Shown here piece after piece: positions 8,976 to 17,351 of a stretch of DNA of 64,000 nucleotides. The position numbers and the translations under genes were made by a program. Position 1 is the first letter of the stretch, and the number at the start of each line of letters is the position of its first letter. The notes under the pieces were generated by a model. That model had not been told where the DNA came from, made no database searches, and saw nothing but the letters and a program-made list of their open reading frames with translations. Source of the stretch: Pseudomonas spelaei (GTDB taxonomy: Bacteria > Pseudomonadota > Gammaproteobacteria > Pseudomonadales > Pseudomonadaceae); assembly GCF_009724245.1 (NCBI RefSeq), contig NZ_WNNK01000003.1, positions 62,001 to 126,000 of the forward strand. The letters run 5' to 3'.

Positions 8976-10459
8976 GAGGCAAGACTCAACAAGGCTTCCT
9001 GGGAAAGGGCGGTGTCAGTGCTGATGGTCACCAGTCGGCCGCCCTTGAAGACAGCGATTCGATCGCTCAGGTGCAGCAGTTCCGGTGCTTCCGACGACAC
9101 CACAATGGCCGCACCACCGGCGCGCACGAATTGGTCCAGCAGGTGATAGATCTCCTGCTTGGCACCTTCATCGATACCGCGCGTGGGTTCGTCGCAGAGC
9201 AGGCAGATCGGCTGGGTCGACAGGCATTTGGCGAGCACCACTTTCTGCTGGTTGCCGCCGCTCATGGACTCCACCGGCAGCTCCAGGGAGGTGGTCTTGA
9301 TCTGCAGGCGCTTGACCATGTCCTGGGCCAGTTGGTTTTCCTTGCGGGCATTGATCAGTGACCAACTCGACAGCTGCTTGTAGGCCGACAGCGCGATGTT
9401 GGAGAGGATGCTGCCACTGAGCACCAGGCCGCTGTCTTTGCGGTCTTCGGTGACCAGGGACATGCCGGCGCGAATGGTCGCCTTGGGCAAGCCGACGGGC
9501 ATCGGTTTGCCTTGCAGGGTGACGCTGCCGGAGTCGGGTGTGGTCAGGCCGTAAATGCAGTTGAGGAACTCGCTGCGCCCGGAGCCCATCAGGCCATAGA
9601 TGCCCAGAATTTCGCCCTGGCGCAGTTGCAGGCTGATGTCCTGGAACTCGCCGGCACGGCTCAGGCGGTCCACGTCCAGGCAGCACTCGGTAGCACATTC
9701 GCGGCCGACCTTGTGATCGATCCGCGTCAGTTCCTGGCCAACGATGCCGCGCACCAGATGCGCACGATCGATATCGGCCATGCGTCCGGTTTCGACGAAG
9801 GCGCCGTCGCGAAAGATGCTGTAGTCATCGGCAATCTGCGCCAGCTCGCTGAGGCGATGAGACACATAAACGATGCCGGCGCCACGGGCCGTCAGGCGGC
9901 GGATGGCCTTGAACAGGGTTTCTGCCTCACGCTCGCCGATGGCGGAGGTGGGCTCATCCATGATCATTACCTGGCAGTCGTGGCTGAACGCCTTGGCGAT
10001 CTCCACCAGTTGGATCTGCGCCACGCTGAGGCGATGCATGGGGCTGGTGGCGTCCACCTCGAACTCCAGGCTTTCCAGCAACTCCCGAGTGCGGCGGTTC
10101 AATTCCTTGCTGTCGACGATGCAACCGGCATGGCGCGGTTCGCGGCCCAGCCAGATGTTTTCGGCGACGCTCATGTAGGGAATTGGTTCCAGCTCCTGGG
10201 TGATCATCGCGATCCCCGCCGCCAGGGCCTCACTGGGCCGATGGAAATGCACGGGCGAACCGTTGAGCGCGATGGTGCCGGCATCACGCGCCGTGATGCC
10301 CATCAGGATGCTGAGAAAAGTTGATTTGCCTGCGCCATTGCCGCCGCACAGGGCGTGAACGCTGCCGGCCCGCAGAGAGAGGCGCCCGTCACGCAGGGCA
10401 GGGATCCCGGCGTAGGCCTTGGCGACGTGTTCAGCCTGGAGCAGTAATGGCGTGGCCAT
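8972..10459 (-). CDS. Sugar ABC transporter ATPase, two NBDs (RbsA-like)
   Basis: A 495-residue tandem ATPase. NBD1 has Walker A GGNGAGKS, signature LSVAQIQLVEIAKA and Walker B VMIMDEPTSAIG. NBD2 has the degenerate P-loop GLMGSGRSE, signature MSGGNQQKVVLAK and LLCDEPTRGID, as usual for RbsA/MglA-type proteins. I chose the ATG at 10459, which follows GAGGA at good distance; the open frame extends to 10504 without a better start. First gene of the minus-strand tetritol operon. Confidence 0.9.
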   Translation of the reverse strand: MATPLLLQAEHVAKAYAGIPALRDGRLSLRAGSVHALCGGNGAGKSTFLSILMGITARDAGTIALNGSPVHFHRPSEALAAGIAMITQELEPIPYMSVAENIWLGREPRHAGCIVDSKELNRRTRELLESLEFEVDATSPMHRLSVAQIQLVEIAKAFSHDCQVMIMDEPTSAIGEREAETLFKAIRRLTARGAGIVYVSHRLSELAQIADDYSIFRDGAFVETGRMADIDRAHLVRGIVGQELTRIDHKVGRECATECCLDVDRLSRAGEFQDISLQLRQGEILGIYGLMGSGRSEFLNCIYGLTTPDSGSVTLQGKPMPVGLPKATIRAGMSLVTEDRKDSGLVLSGSILSNIALSAYKQLSSWSLINARKENQLAQDMVKRLQIKTTSLELPVESMSGGNQQKVVLAKCLSTQPICLLCDEPTRGIDEGAKQEIYHLLDQFVRAGGAAIVVSSEAPELLHLSDRIAVFKGGRLVTISTDTALSQEALLSLAS

Positions 10460-10508
10460 CGGCGTGTCCTCGTGCTGTGAATTCTTATTAGGTCGCACAG
10501 TCATGTTT

Positions 10509-10712
10509 CGCTGTGATCATATGTGTATCAAATGAAATTCTGATCAGTCAATCTCTTTCATGGAAAAGATGTAAAAGCCTCTGTTTGCGCAAATCATGCC
10601 CTTTTAGAGGGCTTTGACTGGCGAGTCAGTTAAATCTTGCTTGACAGGGGGAGGCGAATATCTGAGAAATAGCTGATAGAAATTTCATAGAGTGATCATT
10701 TGATCAATCTTA
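10509..10712. promoter_or_regulatory. Divergent control region with TGATCA-type operator candidates
   Basis: The gap between the transporter operon (minus) and the RpiB-like gene (plus) carries repeated TGATCA-like words: TGTGATCATATG at 10512-10523 with a further TGATCA at 10541, and TGATCATTTGATCA at 10693-10706. SorC/EryD-type regulators bind such dyad repeats close to promoters, so these are the best candidates for the sites of the regulator at 11268-12248. No experimentally known consensus was matched. Confidence 0.45.
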
Positions 10713-10742
10713 AGCAGGACCACGGCAGCGGAGCCAGACGCC

Positions 10743-11204
10743 ATGAACACACCCTTCCCGGTGGCTATCGGATGCGATGAAGCGGGTTACGAGCTCAAAG
10801 AACTGTTGAAGCGCCATATCGAAGCCCTGGGCTACCCGGTGACCGACTTTGGCACCCATTCCACTGCGCCGGTGCTGTACCCGGACATCGCCCTGGCGGT
10901 GGCCACCGCGATCAATGCCGGGCAGCAGCGACTGGGGGTATTGGTGTGCGGCACGGGGATTGGCATGGCCATTTCCGCCAACAAGGTCCTGGGGATTCGC
11001 GCAGCCCAGGCCCATGACACCTATTCGGCGGAGCGGGCACGCAAGAGCAACGATGCGCAGATCCTGTCCATCGGCGCGCGGGTGATCGGCGCGGAACTGG
11101 CGAAAAGCGTCGTCAAGTCGTTCCTGGAATCGGAGTTCGAGGCGGCGCGTTCCGGGGCCAAGGTCGACCGTATCAATGCGATCGAGCGCGACGGGCATCA
11201 GTAG
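10743..11204 (+). CDS. RpiB/LacAB-family sugar-phosphate isomerase (DerI-like)
   Basis: A 153-residue RpiB-family isomerase. The N-terminal CDEAGYELK phosphate/nucleotide-like motif, the active-site Cys in VCGTGIGMAISANK (~71-84) and HDTYSAERARKSNDAQ (~93-108) are visible. RpiB interconverts ribose-5-P and ribulose-5-P; paralogues in tetritol loci (DerI) convert D-erythrulose-4-P to D-erythrose-4-P, which enters the pentose phosphate pathway. Its position opposite the polyol operon favours the latter. GGAG lies about 9 bases before the ATG. Confidence 0.8.
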   Translation: MNTPFPVAIGCDEAGYELKELLKRHIEALGYPVTDFGTHSTAPVLYPDIALAVATAINAGQQRLGVLVCGTGIGMAISANKVLGIRAAQAHDTYSAERARKSNDAQILSIGARVIGAELAKSVVKSFLESEFEAARSGAKVDRINAIERDGHQ

Positions 11205-11267
11205 TGGACGTGACGGGTCTATAGTCGGGAGAATGCGCCTTTGACGCCGAAACGGAAGCCCGTGCCC

Positions 11268-12248
11268 ATGAGTGACAGTACCCAGCGCATTGCCAGCGAT
11301 ATCGATCTGATGACCGAAGTGGCGATGCTCTATTACCTTGAGAACGTCACTCAGGAAGCCATCGCCAAGCGCTTCGACCTGTCTCGGGCAAAAGTCAGCC
11401 GCCTGCTCAAGCGCGCACGGGATGAAGGGATTGTCGAGGTGCGGGTGCTGCAGCATCCGGCGATGAATAACGAACTGGAGCAGGCGCTGGTGCAGCGCTT
11501 CCAGTTGGACCGTGCGCTGATTGCGGTCGACCACAGTGACCCGGACACCCAGCGTTCGGCCGTTGCCAGCCTGGTGGCCAACTACCTGAACAAGACCTTG
11601 AGCGACGGCATGATTGTCGCCGTGGGCATGGGCCGTAACGTCGGCGCGGTGGCCGACAATGTGTTTTTGCCGGTGACCCGCAACTGCACGTTTGTCTGTG
11701 CCATCGGCGGTTCGCTCAAGGCCGGCGAATACATGAACCCCGACCACATCTGCCGACGCCTGGCCTTGCGTTTTGGCGGCGAGAGTGAAAGCTTGTACGC
11801 CCCGGCCCTGGTGGCCAACCCGGAGCTGCGCGGGGTGCTGATCAGCAACGACACCGTGCGCTCCACCCTGGACCGCGCCCGCCGTGCCGACATGGCGCTG
11901 ATCGGCATTGGCGACATGAGCGAAAACAGCAACATGGTGCGCATGGGTTGGTTCTCGCCCCAGGAGATTGCCCAGGCCCGGTTGTCCGGCACCGTGGGTG
12001 ACATGATGGGGTACGACTTCATTGATATTCACGGCCAGCCTGCGATCAACGCGATTCAGGGGCGGGTGATCGGCTTGACCGTGCAGGAGTTGTTTCGGAT
12101 TCCGGACGTGGTGGCGATTGCCAGTGAAAACACCAAGGCGGCGGCGACGTTGGGGGCGTTGCGGTCGGGTGTGATCAATACATTGGCGACTACCGTGACC
12201 AATGCCCACACCATCCTGGCACTGGATGATGCGACCCGAAAAAACTGA
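11268..12248 (+). CDS. SorC/EryD-type transcriptional regulator of the tetritol locus
   Basis: A 326-residue regulator of the SorC/DeoR-like sugar-binding class. The N-terminal helix-turn-helix is ITQEAIAKRF-type (here VTQEAIAKRFDLSRAKVSRLLKRA, ~27-50) and the rest is a sugar-phosphate effector domain with VAVGMGRNVGAVADNV and VINTLATTVTNAHTIL. I start at ATG 11268 (GGAAG upstream) rather than the TTG at 11241. It follows the isomerase gene by 63 bases. By analogy with EryD it probably represses or activates the divergent transporter operon in response to a pathway intermediate. Confidence 0.82.
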   Translation: MSDSTQRIASDIDLMTEVAMLYYLENVTQEAIAKRFDLSRAKVSRLLKRARDEGIVEVRVLQHPAMNNELEQALVQRFQLDRALIAVDHSDPDTQRSAVASLVANYLNKTLSDGMIVAVGMGRNVGAVADNVFLPVTRNCTFVCAIGGSLKAGEYMNPDHICRRLALRFGGESESLYAPALVANPELRGVLISNDTVRSTLDRARRADMALIGIGDMSENSNMVRMGWFSPQEIAQARLSGTVGDMMGYDFIDIHGQPAINAIQGRVIGLTVQELFRIPDVVAIASENTKAAATLGALRSGVINTLATTVTNAHTILALDDATRKN

Positions 12249-12265
12249 CACCCCATTGATCGAAA

Positions 12266-12355
12266 TGTGGGAGCTGGCTTGCCTGCGATAGCGGTGGGTC
12301 AGCTTGCCTATTTATTGGCGGGTATGCCGCTATCGCAGGCAAGCCAGCTCCCACA
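12266..12355. repeat. REP palindrome pair
   Basis: A full REP doublet (TGTGGGAGCTGGCTTGCCTG ... CAGGCAAGCCAGCTCCCACA) with inner dyad GATAGCGG/CCGCTATC. It sits just after the SorC-type regulator and may end or buffer its transcript. Confidence 0.93.
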
Positions 12356-12461
12356 CGGGTATTTGGGTGCTTGCAGGTACAGATCTTGTAATAGTTTTGC
12401 GTTGTAGGGAATTTGCCTTTCGCCTGTACGATTCAAGTCCTTTTTCCGCTACAGGATTTGC

Positions 12462-12617
12462 ATGAACACCCTCTCGGAGCCTCCCAGTCGTCTTTCCCCA
12501 AGACACTCGCCGTCCCCGTTCCCGCTGAGCGCCCGCATCCGGGCCAAGCATCCGGTCTTTCGATTATCAATGTTCTCCCGGTCTTCTGACCGCATCTTGC
12601 CGTGTCCGGCATTCTGA
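12462..12617 (+). CDS. 51-codon upstream ORF, possible leader peptide for the TerC/CorC gene
   Basis: ATG at 12462 with AGGA 7 bases upstream opens a 51-residue frame ending TGA 12615-12617, 25 bases before the TerC-family start. The peptide begins MNTLSEPPSRLSPRHSPSP and is rich in Pro, Ser and Arg, with a PP pair and no hydrophobic segment. It resembles no protein I know. Close spacing and good initiation signals suggest translational coupling or a leader that senses ribosome pausing, but a chance ORF is possible. I did not find the conserved core of the yybP-ykoY manganese riboswitch here. Confidence 0.4.
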   Translation: MNTLSEPPSRLSPRHSPSPFPLSARIRAKHPVFRLSMFSRSSDRILPCPAF

Positions 12618-12642
12618 AAATTTTTAACGAGACGACATTGAT

Positions 12643-14211
12643 ATGGAATGGTTAGCGGATCCAACGGCCTGGCTCGGCCTGTTGACGTTGATTGTGTTGG
12701 AACTGGTGCTGGGCATCGACAATCTGGTGTTTATCGCGATCCTGGCGGACAAGCTGCCGCCGGAGCAGCGTGACCGTGCGCGGCTGATTGGCTTGTCCTT
12801 GGCCTTGCTGATGCGCCTGGGCCTGTTGGCGAGTATTTCCTGGCTGGTGACCCTGACCCAGCCGTTGTTCGAGGTGTTCGACAAGAGCTTCTCCGGTCGC
12901 GACCTGATCATGCTGTTTGGTGGTGTGTTCCTGCTGTTCAAGGCCACCATGGAATTGCATGAGCGCCTCGAAGGCCACATCAGCGTGCGCACCGGTAATG
13001 CCGCTTACGCCATGTTCTGGCCGATCGTGGCGCAGATTGTGGTGTTGGACGCGGTGTTCTCCCTGGACGCGGTGATTACCGCCGTGGGCATGGTGGACGA
13101 GTTGGCGGTGATGATGATCGCCGTGATCATCTCCATCGGCCTGATGATCATCGCCAGCAAGCCGCTGACCCGCTTCGTCAATGCGCACCCGACGGTGATC
13201 ATGCTGTGCCTGGGCTTCCTGATGATGATCGGCTTTGCCCTGACCGCCGAAGGCTTGGGCTTCCACATTCCGAAAGGCTACCTGTACGCGGCCATTGGTT
13301 TCTCGATCCTGATCGAGGTGTTCAACCAGATCGCCCGGGCGCGCCGCAAGCAATCTGCCCAGGGCGCGTTGCCGATGCGTGAGCGTACGGCGCATGCGGT
13401 GATGCGCCTGCTGGGTGGCCGGACTCTGGCGGTGGAAGAGGTGGGTGAAGAGGTGGCTGACCTGCTGGGTGAAACGGATGCCAGCCAAGGTCCGCTATTC
13501 GACCGTCGCGAGCGTGTGATGATCAGCGGCGTGCTGCAATTGGCCGAGCGGCCGATCCGCAGCCTGATGACGCCGCGCGCCAACGTCGACACCATCGACC
13601 TGGCGGACGATGCCGACACGATTCGCCTGAAGCTGATGCACTCTTCCTATTCGCGCCTGCCGCTGATCCGCAATGGCGCGATCGATGAGCCGCTGGGCTT
13701 TGTGCACAAGAAAGAACTGCTCAAGGAATACTTGGCCGGTCATGAGCCCGACCTTGAGCTCCTGGCCCGTCGGGCGGTGAATCTGCTGGAGAGCTTTTCG
13801 ATCCTCAATGCCCTGGAGCAGATGCGTCAGGCGTCAACTCACATTGCGTTCGTGATCAACGAATTTGGTGATTTCATGGGCGTATTGAGCATGACCGACA
13901 TCCTCGAATCCATCGCTGGCGAATTGCCGGACGCCAGTGAAATCGAAGGGCCGGATGTGGTGGAGGAAGAGGGTGGGTTCAGGGTCAGTGGTGCCTTGAA
14001 TCTCAGCCTGATCCGTCAGCGTACCGGCTTCAAGTCGGTGGAGACGCAGGACTATCAGACGCTGGCCGGGTTGGTCATGAGCCTGCTGGACCGCCTGCCG
14101 GTGGTGGGCGATAGCCTGGAGCATGAAGGTTGGCGCCTGACGGTGGCGGCGGTGGAAGAGCGGCGGGTGACCCAGGTTCGCCTGGTTCCTTTGGATGCGC
14201 AGTTTCGATAG
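12643..14211 (+). CDS. TerC-family membrane protein with CBS and CorC/HlyC domains (YoaE-like)
   Basis: A 522-residue inner-membrane protein. Residues 1-~240 are a TerC-type membrane domain of about seven helices, with the acidic motifs [11 protein letters not shown] (19-29) and [13 protein letters not shown] (~133-145). Two CBS repeats follow (~300-420: [15 protein letters not shown] and [17 protein letters not shown]), then a C-terminal transporter-associated CorC_HlyC domain (~435-520). Related proteins take part in metal-ion (Mn or Mg) export or in supplying metals to secreted enzymes. The role here is inferred. The Shine-Dalgarno is weak, which fits coupling to the upstream ORF. Confidence 0.85.
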   Translation: MEWLADPTAWLGLLTLIVLELVLGIDNLVFIAILADKLPPEQRDRARLIGLSLALLMRLGLLASISWLVTLTQPLFEVFDKSFSGRDLIMLFGGVFLLFKATMELHERLEGHISVRTGNAAYAMFWPIVAQIVVLDAVFSLDAVITAVGMVDELAVMMIAVIISIGLMIIASKPLTRFVNAHPTVIMLCLGFLMMIGFALTAEGLGFHIPKGYLYAAIGFSILIEVFNQIARARRKQSAQGALPMRERTAHAVMRLLGGRTLAVEEVGEEVADLLGETDASQGPLFDRRERVMISGVLQLAERPIRSLMTPRANVDTIDLADDADTIRLKLMHSSYSRLPLIRNGAIDEPLGFVHKKELLKEYLAGHEPDLELLARRAVNLLESFSILNALEQMRQASTHIAFVINEFGDFMGVLSMTDILESIAGELPDASEIEGPDVVEEEGGFRVSGALNLSLIRQRTGFKSVETQDYQTLAGLVMSLLDRLPVVGDSLEHEGWRLTVAAVEERRVTQVRLVPLDAQFR

Positions 14212-14250
14212 GATCTCAAACCTGCCCACTCCTTCAAAAGGCCATGTGCA

Positions 14251-15093
14251 ATGATCCTGGATGTTCTGAAAATCGCAGCGTTTTCCGATGGTGAGCAAGG
14301 CGGCAATCCCGCTGGTGTATGGATTGGCGACACGCTGCCAGATGTCGAGGATATGCAGCGCACCGCGCATGAGGTGGGTTATTCGGAAACGGTGTTCGCG
14401 TGTCCGCAAGAGGATGGTTGGCGGGTGCGTTACTTTTCGCCGGAAACCGAGGTGCCGTTTTGCGGGCATGCCACCATCGCCCTCGGTGCCGCCTTAAGCC
14501 TGGCGTTGGGAGATGGTGAGTTTCACCTGAGCTTGAACAATGGCGATATCACCGTCAGCGGCCGCAGCGAAGGCCAACTGATCGAGGCGGCGTTGCAATC
14601 GCCGCCGACCCGCAGCGGCCCGGCCAGTGATGCGCTGGTGACGGCGGGCCTGGCATTGTTCGGCTACAGCCGCAATGATCTGGACCCAGGCCTGCCGCCC
14701 GCGCTGATCAATGGCGGGGCGACTCATCTGGTATTGGCCCTCGACAGCCGTGCCAAGCTCAGTCAGATGCACTACGAGCTGGGCGCCGGCCGGCGCTTCA
14801 TGACCGATGCCGGGCTGGTGACCGTGCTGTTGGTATTCGCTGAGGGGCCGACGTTGTTCCATACCCGCAACCCGTTTGCTTCGGGTGGGGTGTATGAGGA
14901 CCCGGCAACCGGTGCGGCGACGGCGGCCTTTGCCGGTTACCTGCGGGACCTGGGTTGGCCGCACGAGGGCTGCATCAATATTGTCCAGGGTGAGGACATG
15001 GGCAGCCGCTCGCGGTTGCAGGCGCAGATTACCGATGAGAAGGGGGCGTCGATTCGGGTGTCGGGGACGGCTCGGTTGATGTTGGAGGACTGA
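14251..15093 (+). CDS. PhzF-family isomerase/epimerase
   Basis: A 280-residue PhzF-like protein with two similar beta-barrel halves. The N-terminal half has GNPAGVW (~23-29), the catalytic-type Glu in GYSETVFA (Glu ~46) and RYFSPETEVPFCGHAT (~60-75); the second half has NPFASGGVYEDPATGAAT (~208-225). PhzF itself isomerises DHHA in phenazine synthesis. Stand-alone members are mostly of unknown substrate and no phenazine genes are nearby, so a housekeeping isomerase is more likely. The 3' end overlaps the convergent thioredoxin-like gene by 65 bases. Confidence 0.88.
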   Translation: MILDVLKIAAFSDGEQGGNPAGVWIGDTLPDVEDMQRTAHEVGYSETVFACPQEDGWRVRYFSPETEVPFCGHATIALGAALSLALGDGEFHLSLNNGDITVSGRSEGQLIEAALQSPPTRSGPASDALVTAGLALFGYSRNDLDPGLPPALINGGATHLVLALDSRAKLSQMHYELGAGRRFMTDAGLVTVLLVFAEGPTLFHTRNPFASGGVYEDPATGAATAAFAGYLRDLGWPHEGCINIVQGEDMGSRSRLQAQITDEKGASIRVSGTARLMLED

Positions 15094-15433
15094 TCTCCAT
15101 ACCCGTGGCGTAGCGGCTGAATGTGTCCTTCACGGTTTGCTCCTGGTCTTCCTGGGGGCCAAACCCCTTGAGCTTCTCGACCATCTGGCCGTTTTGAAAT
15201 ATCAACAGCGTAGGGGTGCCGGTTACATCCGGGTGTCGTGGGGTCTGGGCGGTGTCCAGTACCAGGCTTTTCACGGTATTGGCATATTTTCCGGCAATGC
15301 GTTCAAAGAGCGGCCCGGCTTCCCCGCACGCCGGGCAGTGCTCGGAGATAAACAGCATGAAAACCGGCAAGGGTGTGCTCAGTTCCCGTTGGTAGTCCTC
15401 TGCATTGGCGATGACTGCCGTCGCAATCCCCAT
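15029..15433 (-). CDS. Thioredoxin-like protein with CPAC motif
   Basis: A 134-residue single thioredoxin fold. FISEHCPACGEA (~28-39) carries the active-site CxxC, and the cis-proline loop is TGTPTLLIF (~71-79). After the fold, residues ~112-134 form a Pro/Ser/Thr-rich tail (ISPPTSTEPSPTPESTPPS) not usual for thioredoxin; it is encoded by the part that runs antisense to the PhzF-like gene. No signal peptide, so cytoplasmic. AAGGAG precedes the ATG. Likely a disulfide reductase or thiol chaperone of unknown partner. Confidence 0.8.
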   Translation of the reverse strand: MGIATAVIANAEDYQRELSTPLPVFMLFISEHCPACGEAGPLFERIAGKYANTVKSLVLDTAQTPRHPDVTGTPTLLIFQNGQMVEKLKGFGPQEDQEQTVKDTFSRYATGMEISPPTSTEPSPTPESTPPSHR

Positions 15434-15778
15434 GATGATCTCCTTGAGCGAATAGGCCGGATGGCACCTTTGCTCACGCTAATCCACGAGACTGAACCGG
15501 TCTACTGTCAGAATTCACAGGTCCCCTGTGCGCGGTAACGTCACATTTGCGCACTTAAATGTGGCCCGTCCCCGATGTGTGTGGCCAACGGTAGCAATGT
15601 GATTCCAGCTGCAGGCTGACTTCCACTTCCGTCACCAATCTTTATCTATCTGATTTTAAAAGAGTTAATTAACTACGTATTTTTCCTACAGGTGCTGTGG
15701 CACACTTTCTGCTGTCTATTCCGTTGTTACATACTAAGTTCCGGTATAGCGGAATACACAACTCCTGGAGTGCTTGTC
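15434..15778. other. Intergenic promoter region of the amino-acid ABC operon
   Basis: No gene was seen in these 345 bases between the minus-strand thioredoxin-like gene and the plus-strand binding-protein gene. The left part must hold the promoter of the former; the right part becomes AT-rich (about 15640-15690) and contains a dyad just before the ABC operon, listed separately. Confidence 0.5.
15739..15754. promoter_or_regulatory. Inverted repeat, candidate IclR-family operator
   Basis: TTCCG-N6-CGGAA at 15739-15754 is a perfect 5-bp dyad, 25 bases before the start codon of the ABC operon. IclR-family regulators often bind short GTTCCG/CGGAAC-like dyads, and one is encoded at 19393-20157 in the same cluster. 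The assignment is inferred from position and symmetry. Confidence 0.45.
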
Positions 15779-16627
15779 ATGCATCACCGACCTTCCGTGT
15801 TTAAAGCGTGTGTTTTTCTCTTCGCCGCATCGGCGTCCCTCGCAAGCGTTGTGCAGGCGGCGGACAGCAAGCTCGACAATGTGCTCAAGCGTGGGCACCT
15901 GATCGTGGGTACAGGCAGTACCAATGCGCCGTGGCACTTCCAGGGAGCGGATGGCAAGTTGCAAGGTTTTGATATCGACATCGGCCGCATCGTGGCCAAG
16001 GGATTGTTCAACGATCCAAGCAAGGTCGAGTTTGTGGTGCAGTCCTCCGACGCGCGGATTCCCAACCTGTTGACCGACAAGGTCGACATGAGCTGCCAGT
16101 TCATCACCGTCACCGCCAGCCGTGCACAGCAGGTGGCGTTCACCCTGCCGTACTACCGCGAAGGCGTTGGCCTGCTGCTGCCGACCAACAGCAAGTACAA
16201 GGAAATCGAAGACCTGCAAGCTGCGGGCGACGGCGTCACCGTGGCGGTGCTGCAAAACGTCTACGCCGAAGAACTGGTGCACCAGGCGCTGCCCAAGGCC
16301 AAGGTCGACCAGTACGACAGCGTCGACCTGATGTACCAGGCGGTGAACTCCGGCCGCGCCGACGCTGCTGCCACTGACCAATCCTCGGTCAAGTACCTGA
16401 TGGTGCAAAACCCTGGCCGCTATCGCAGCCCGACCTACGCCTGGAGCCCGCAGACCTACGCCTGCGCCGTCAAACGTGGCGATCAGGACTGGCTGAACTT
16501 CGTCAACACCGCACTGCATGAAGCCATGACCGGCGTTGAGTTTCCGACGTACAAGGCGTCGTTCAAGCAGTGGTTTGGTGTAGACCTGCCGGAGCCGGCG
16601 ATTGGTTTTCCGGTCGAATTCAAATGA
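15779..16627 (+). CDS. Periplasmic solute-binding protein, family 3 (amino-acid type)
   Basis: A 282-residue SBP_bac_3 protein. The signal peptide is MHHRPSVFKACVFLFAASAS...QA, cleaved near residue 25-26. The mature part opens with LDNVLKRGHLIVGT and has the family patch GFDIDIGRIVA and the hinge VTASRAQQVAFTLPYY. I start at ATG 15779 with CTGGAG upstream; the upstream extension has no signal-peptide sense. With the two permeases and ATPase that follow, it forms a polar amino-acid ABC importer. From the cluster, an amino sugar acid such as D-glucosaminate is a possible ligand. Confidence 0.88.
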   Translation: MHHRPSVFKACVFLFAASASLASVVQAADSKLDNVLKRGHLIVGTGSTNAPWHFQGADGKLQGFDIDIGRIVAKGLFNDPSKVEFVVQSSDARIPNLLTDKVDMSCQFITVTASRAQQVAFTLPYYREGVGLLLPTNSKYKEIEDLQAAGDGVTVAVLQNVYAEELVHQALPKAKVDQYDSVDLMYQAVNSGRADAAATDQSSVKYLMVQNPGRYRSPTYAWSPQTYACAVKRGDQDWLNFVNTALHEAMTGVEFPTYKASFKQWFGVDLPEPAIGFPVEFK

Positions 16628-16679
16628 TGTGTGAGCATGGGGTGTCGCTCGCGGCGCCCCGAACAAGGTACTGCTGACC

Positions 16680-17342
16680 ATGAACTATCAGTTGAACTTC
16701 GCCGCCGTATGGCGCGATTTCGATACCTTGCTGGCGGGGCTCGGTCTGGGCCTTCAACTGGCATTGCTGTCGATCGCCATCGGCTGCGTGATTGGCCTGC
16801 TGGCAGCGTTTGCCCTGCTGTCCAAACACCGTGCGCTGCGCATCCTGGCGTCGGTGTATGTGACGGTGATCCGTAATACGCCGATCCTGGTGCTGATCCT
16901 GTTGATCTACTTCGCCTTGCCGAGCCTGGGGATTCGCCTGGACAAGATTCCCTCGTTCATCATCACCCTGTCGTTGTACGCCGGTGCCTACCTGACCGAA
17001 GTGTTCCGTGCCGGGCTGTTGAACATTCCCAAGGGCTTGCGTGAAGCGGGGTTGGCCATCGGCTTGGGCGAGTGGCGCATCCGGGCCTACATCACCGTGC
17101 CGGTGATGCTGCGCAATGTGTTGCCTGCGCTGTCGAACAACTTCATCTCGCTGTTCAAGGACACCTCCCTGGCGGCCGCGATTGCGGTGCCGGAGCTGAC
17201 CTATTACGCCCGCAAGATCAACGTCGAAAGCTACCGGGTGATTGAAACCTGGCTGGTGACGACCGCGCTCTACGTGGCTGCCTGTTACCTCATCGCCATG
17301 CTGCTCCGTTACCTGGAACAGCGTCTGGCGATCCGTCGCTAA
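16680..17342 (+). CDS. Amino-acid ABC transporter permease (HisM/GlnP-like)
   Basis: A 220-residue inner-membrane permease with about five helices. The loop that docks onto the ATPase is seen in GLREAGLAIGLGEWRIRAYITVP (EAA motif, ~117-139), and SVYVTVIRNTPILVLILLIYF is the usual N-terminal RGTP-like segment. It pairs with the permease encoded 9 bases downstream as a heterodimer. AAGG lies upstream of the ATG. Confidence 0.9.
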   Translation: MNYQLNFAAVWRDFDTLLAGLGLGLQLALLSIAIGCVIGLLAAFALLSKHRALRILASVYVTVIRNTPILVLILLIYFALPSLGIRLDKIPSFIITLSLYAGAYLTEVFRAGLLNIPKGLREAGLAIGLGEWRIRAYITVPVMLRNVLPALSNNFISLFKDTSLAAAIAVPELTYYARKINVESYRVIETWLVTTALYVAACYLIAMLLRYLEQRLAIRR

Positions 17343-17351
17343 GGAGTTCCC

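Noticed and set aside
10710..12251. Minus-strand 513-codon frame
   Set aside because: Shadow of the RpiB-like and SorC-type genes; His/Gln/Arg-rich with no recognisable domain.
12361..12642. yybP-ykoY (manganese) riboswitch before the TerC gene
   Set aside because: The gene family made it a reasonable expectation, but I could not find the conserved core motifs; only an inverted GTACAG/CTGTAC pair and the small ORF are visible.
14251..15093. Phenazine biosynthesis gene
   Set aside because: The PhzF fold is present but no other phz gene adjoins; stand-alone PhzF-like proteins are common and unrelated to phenazines.
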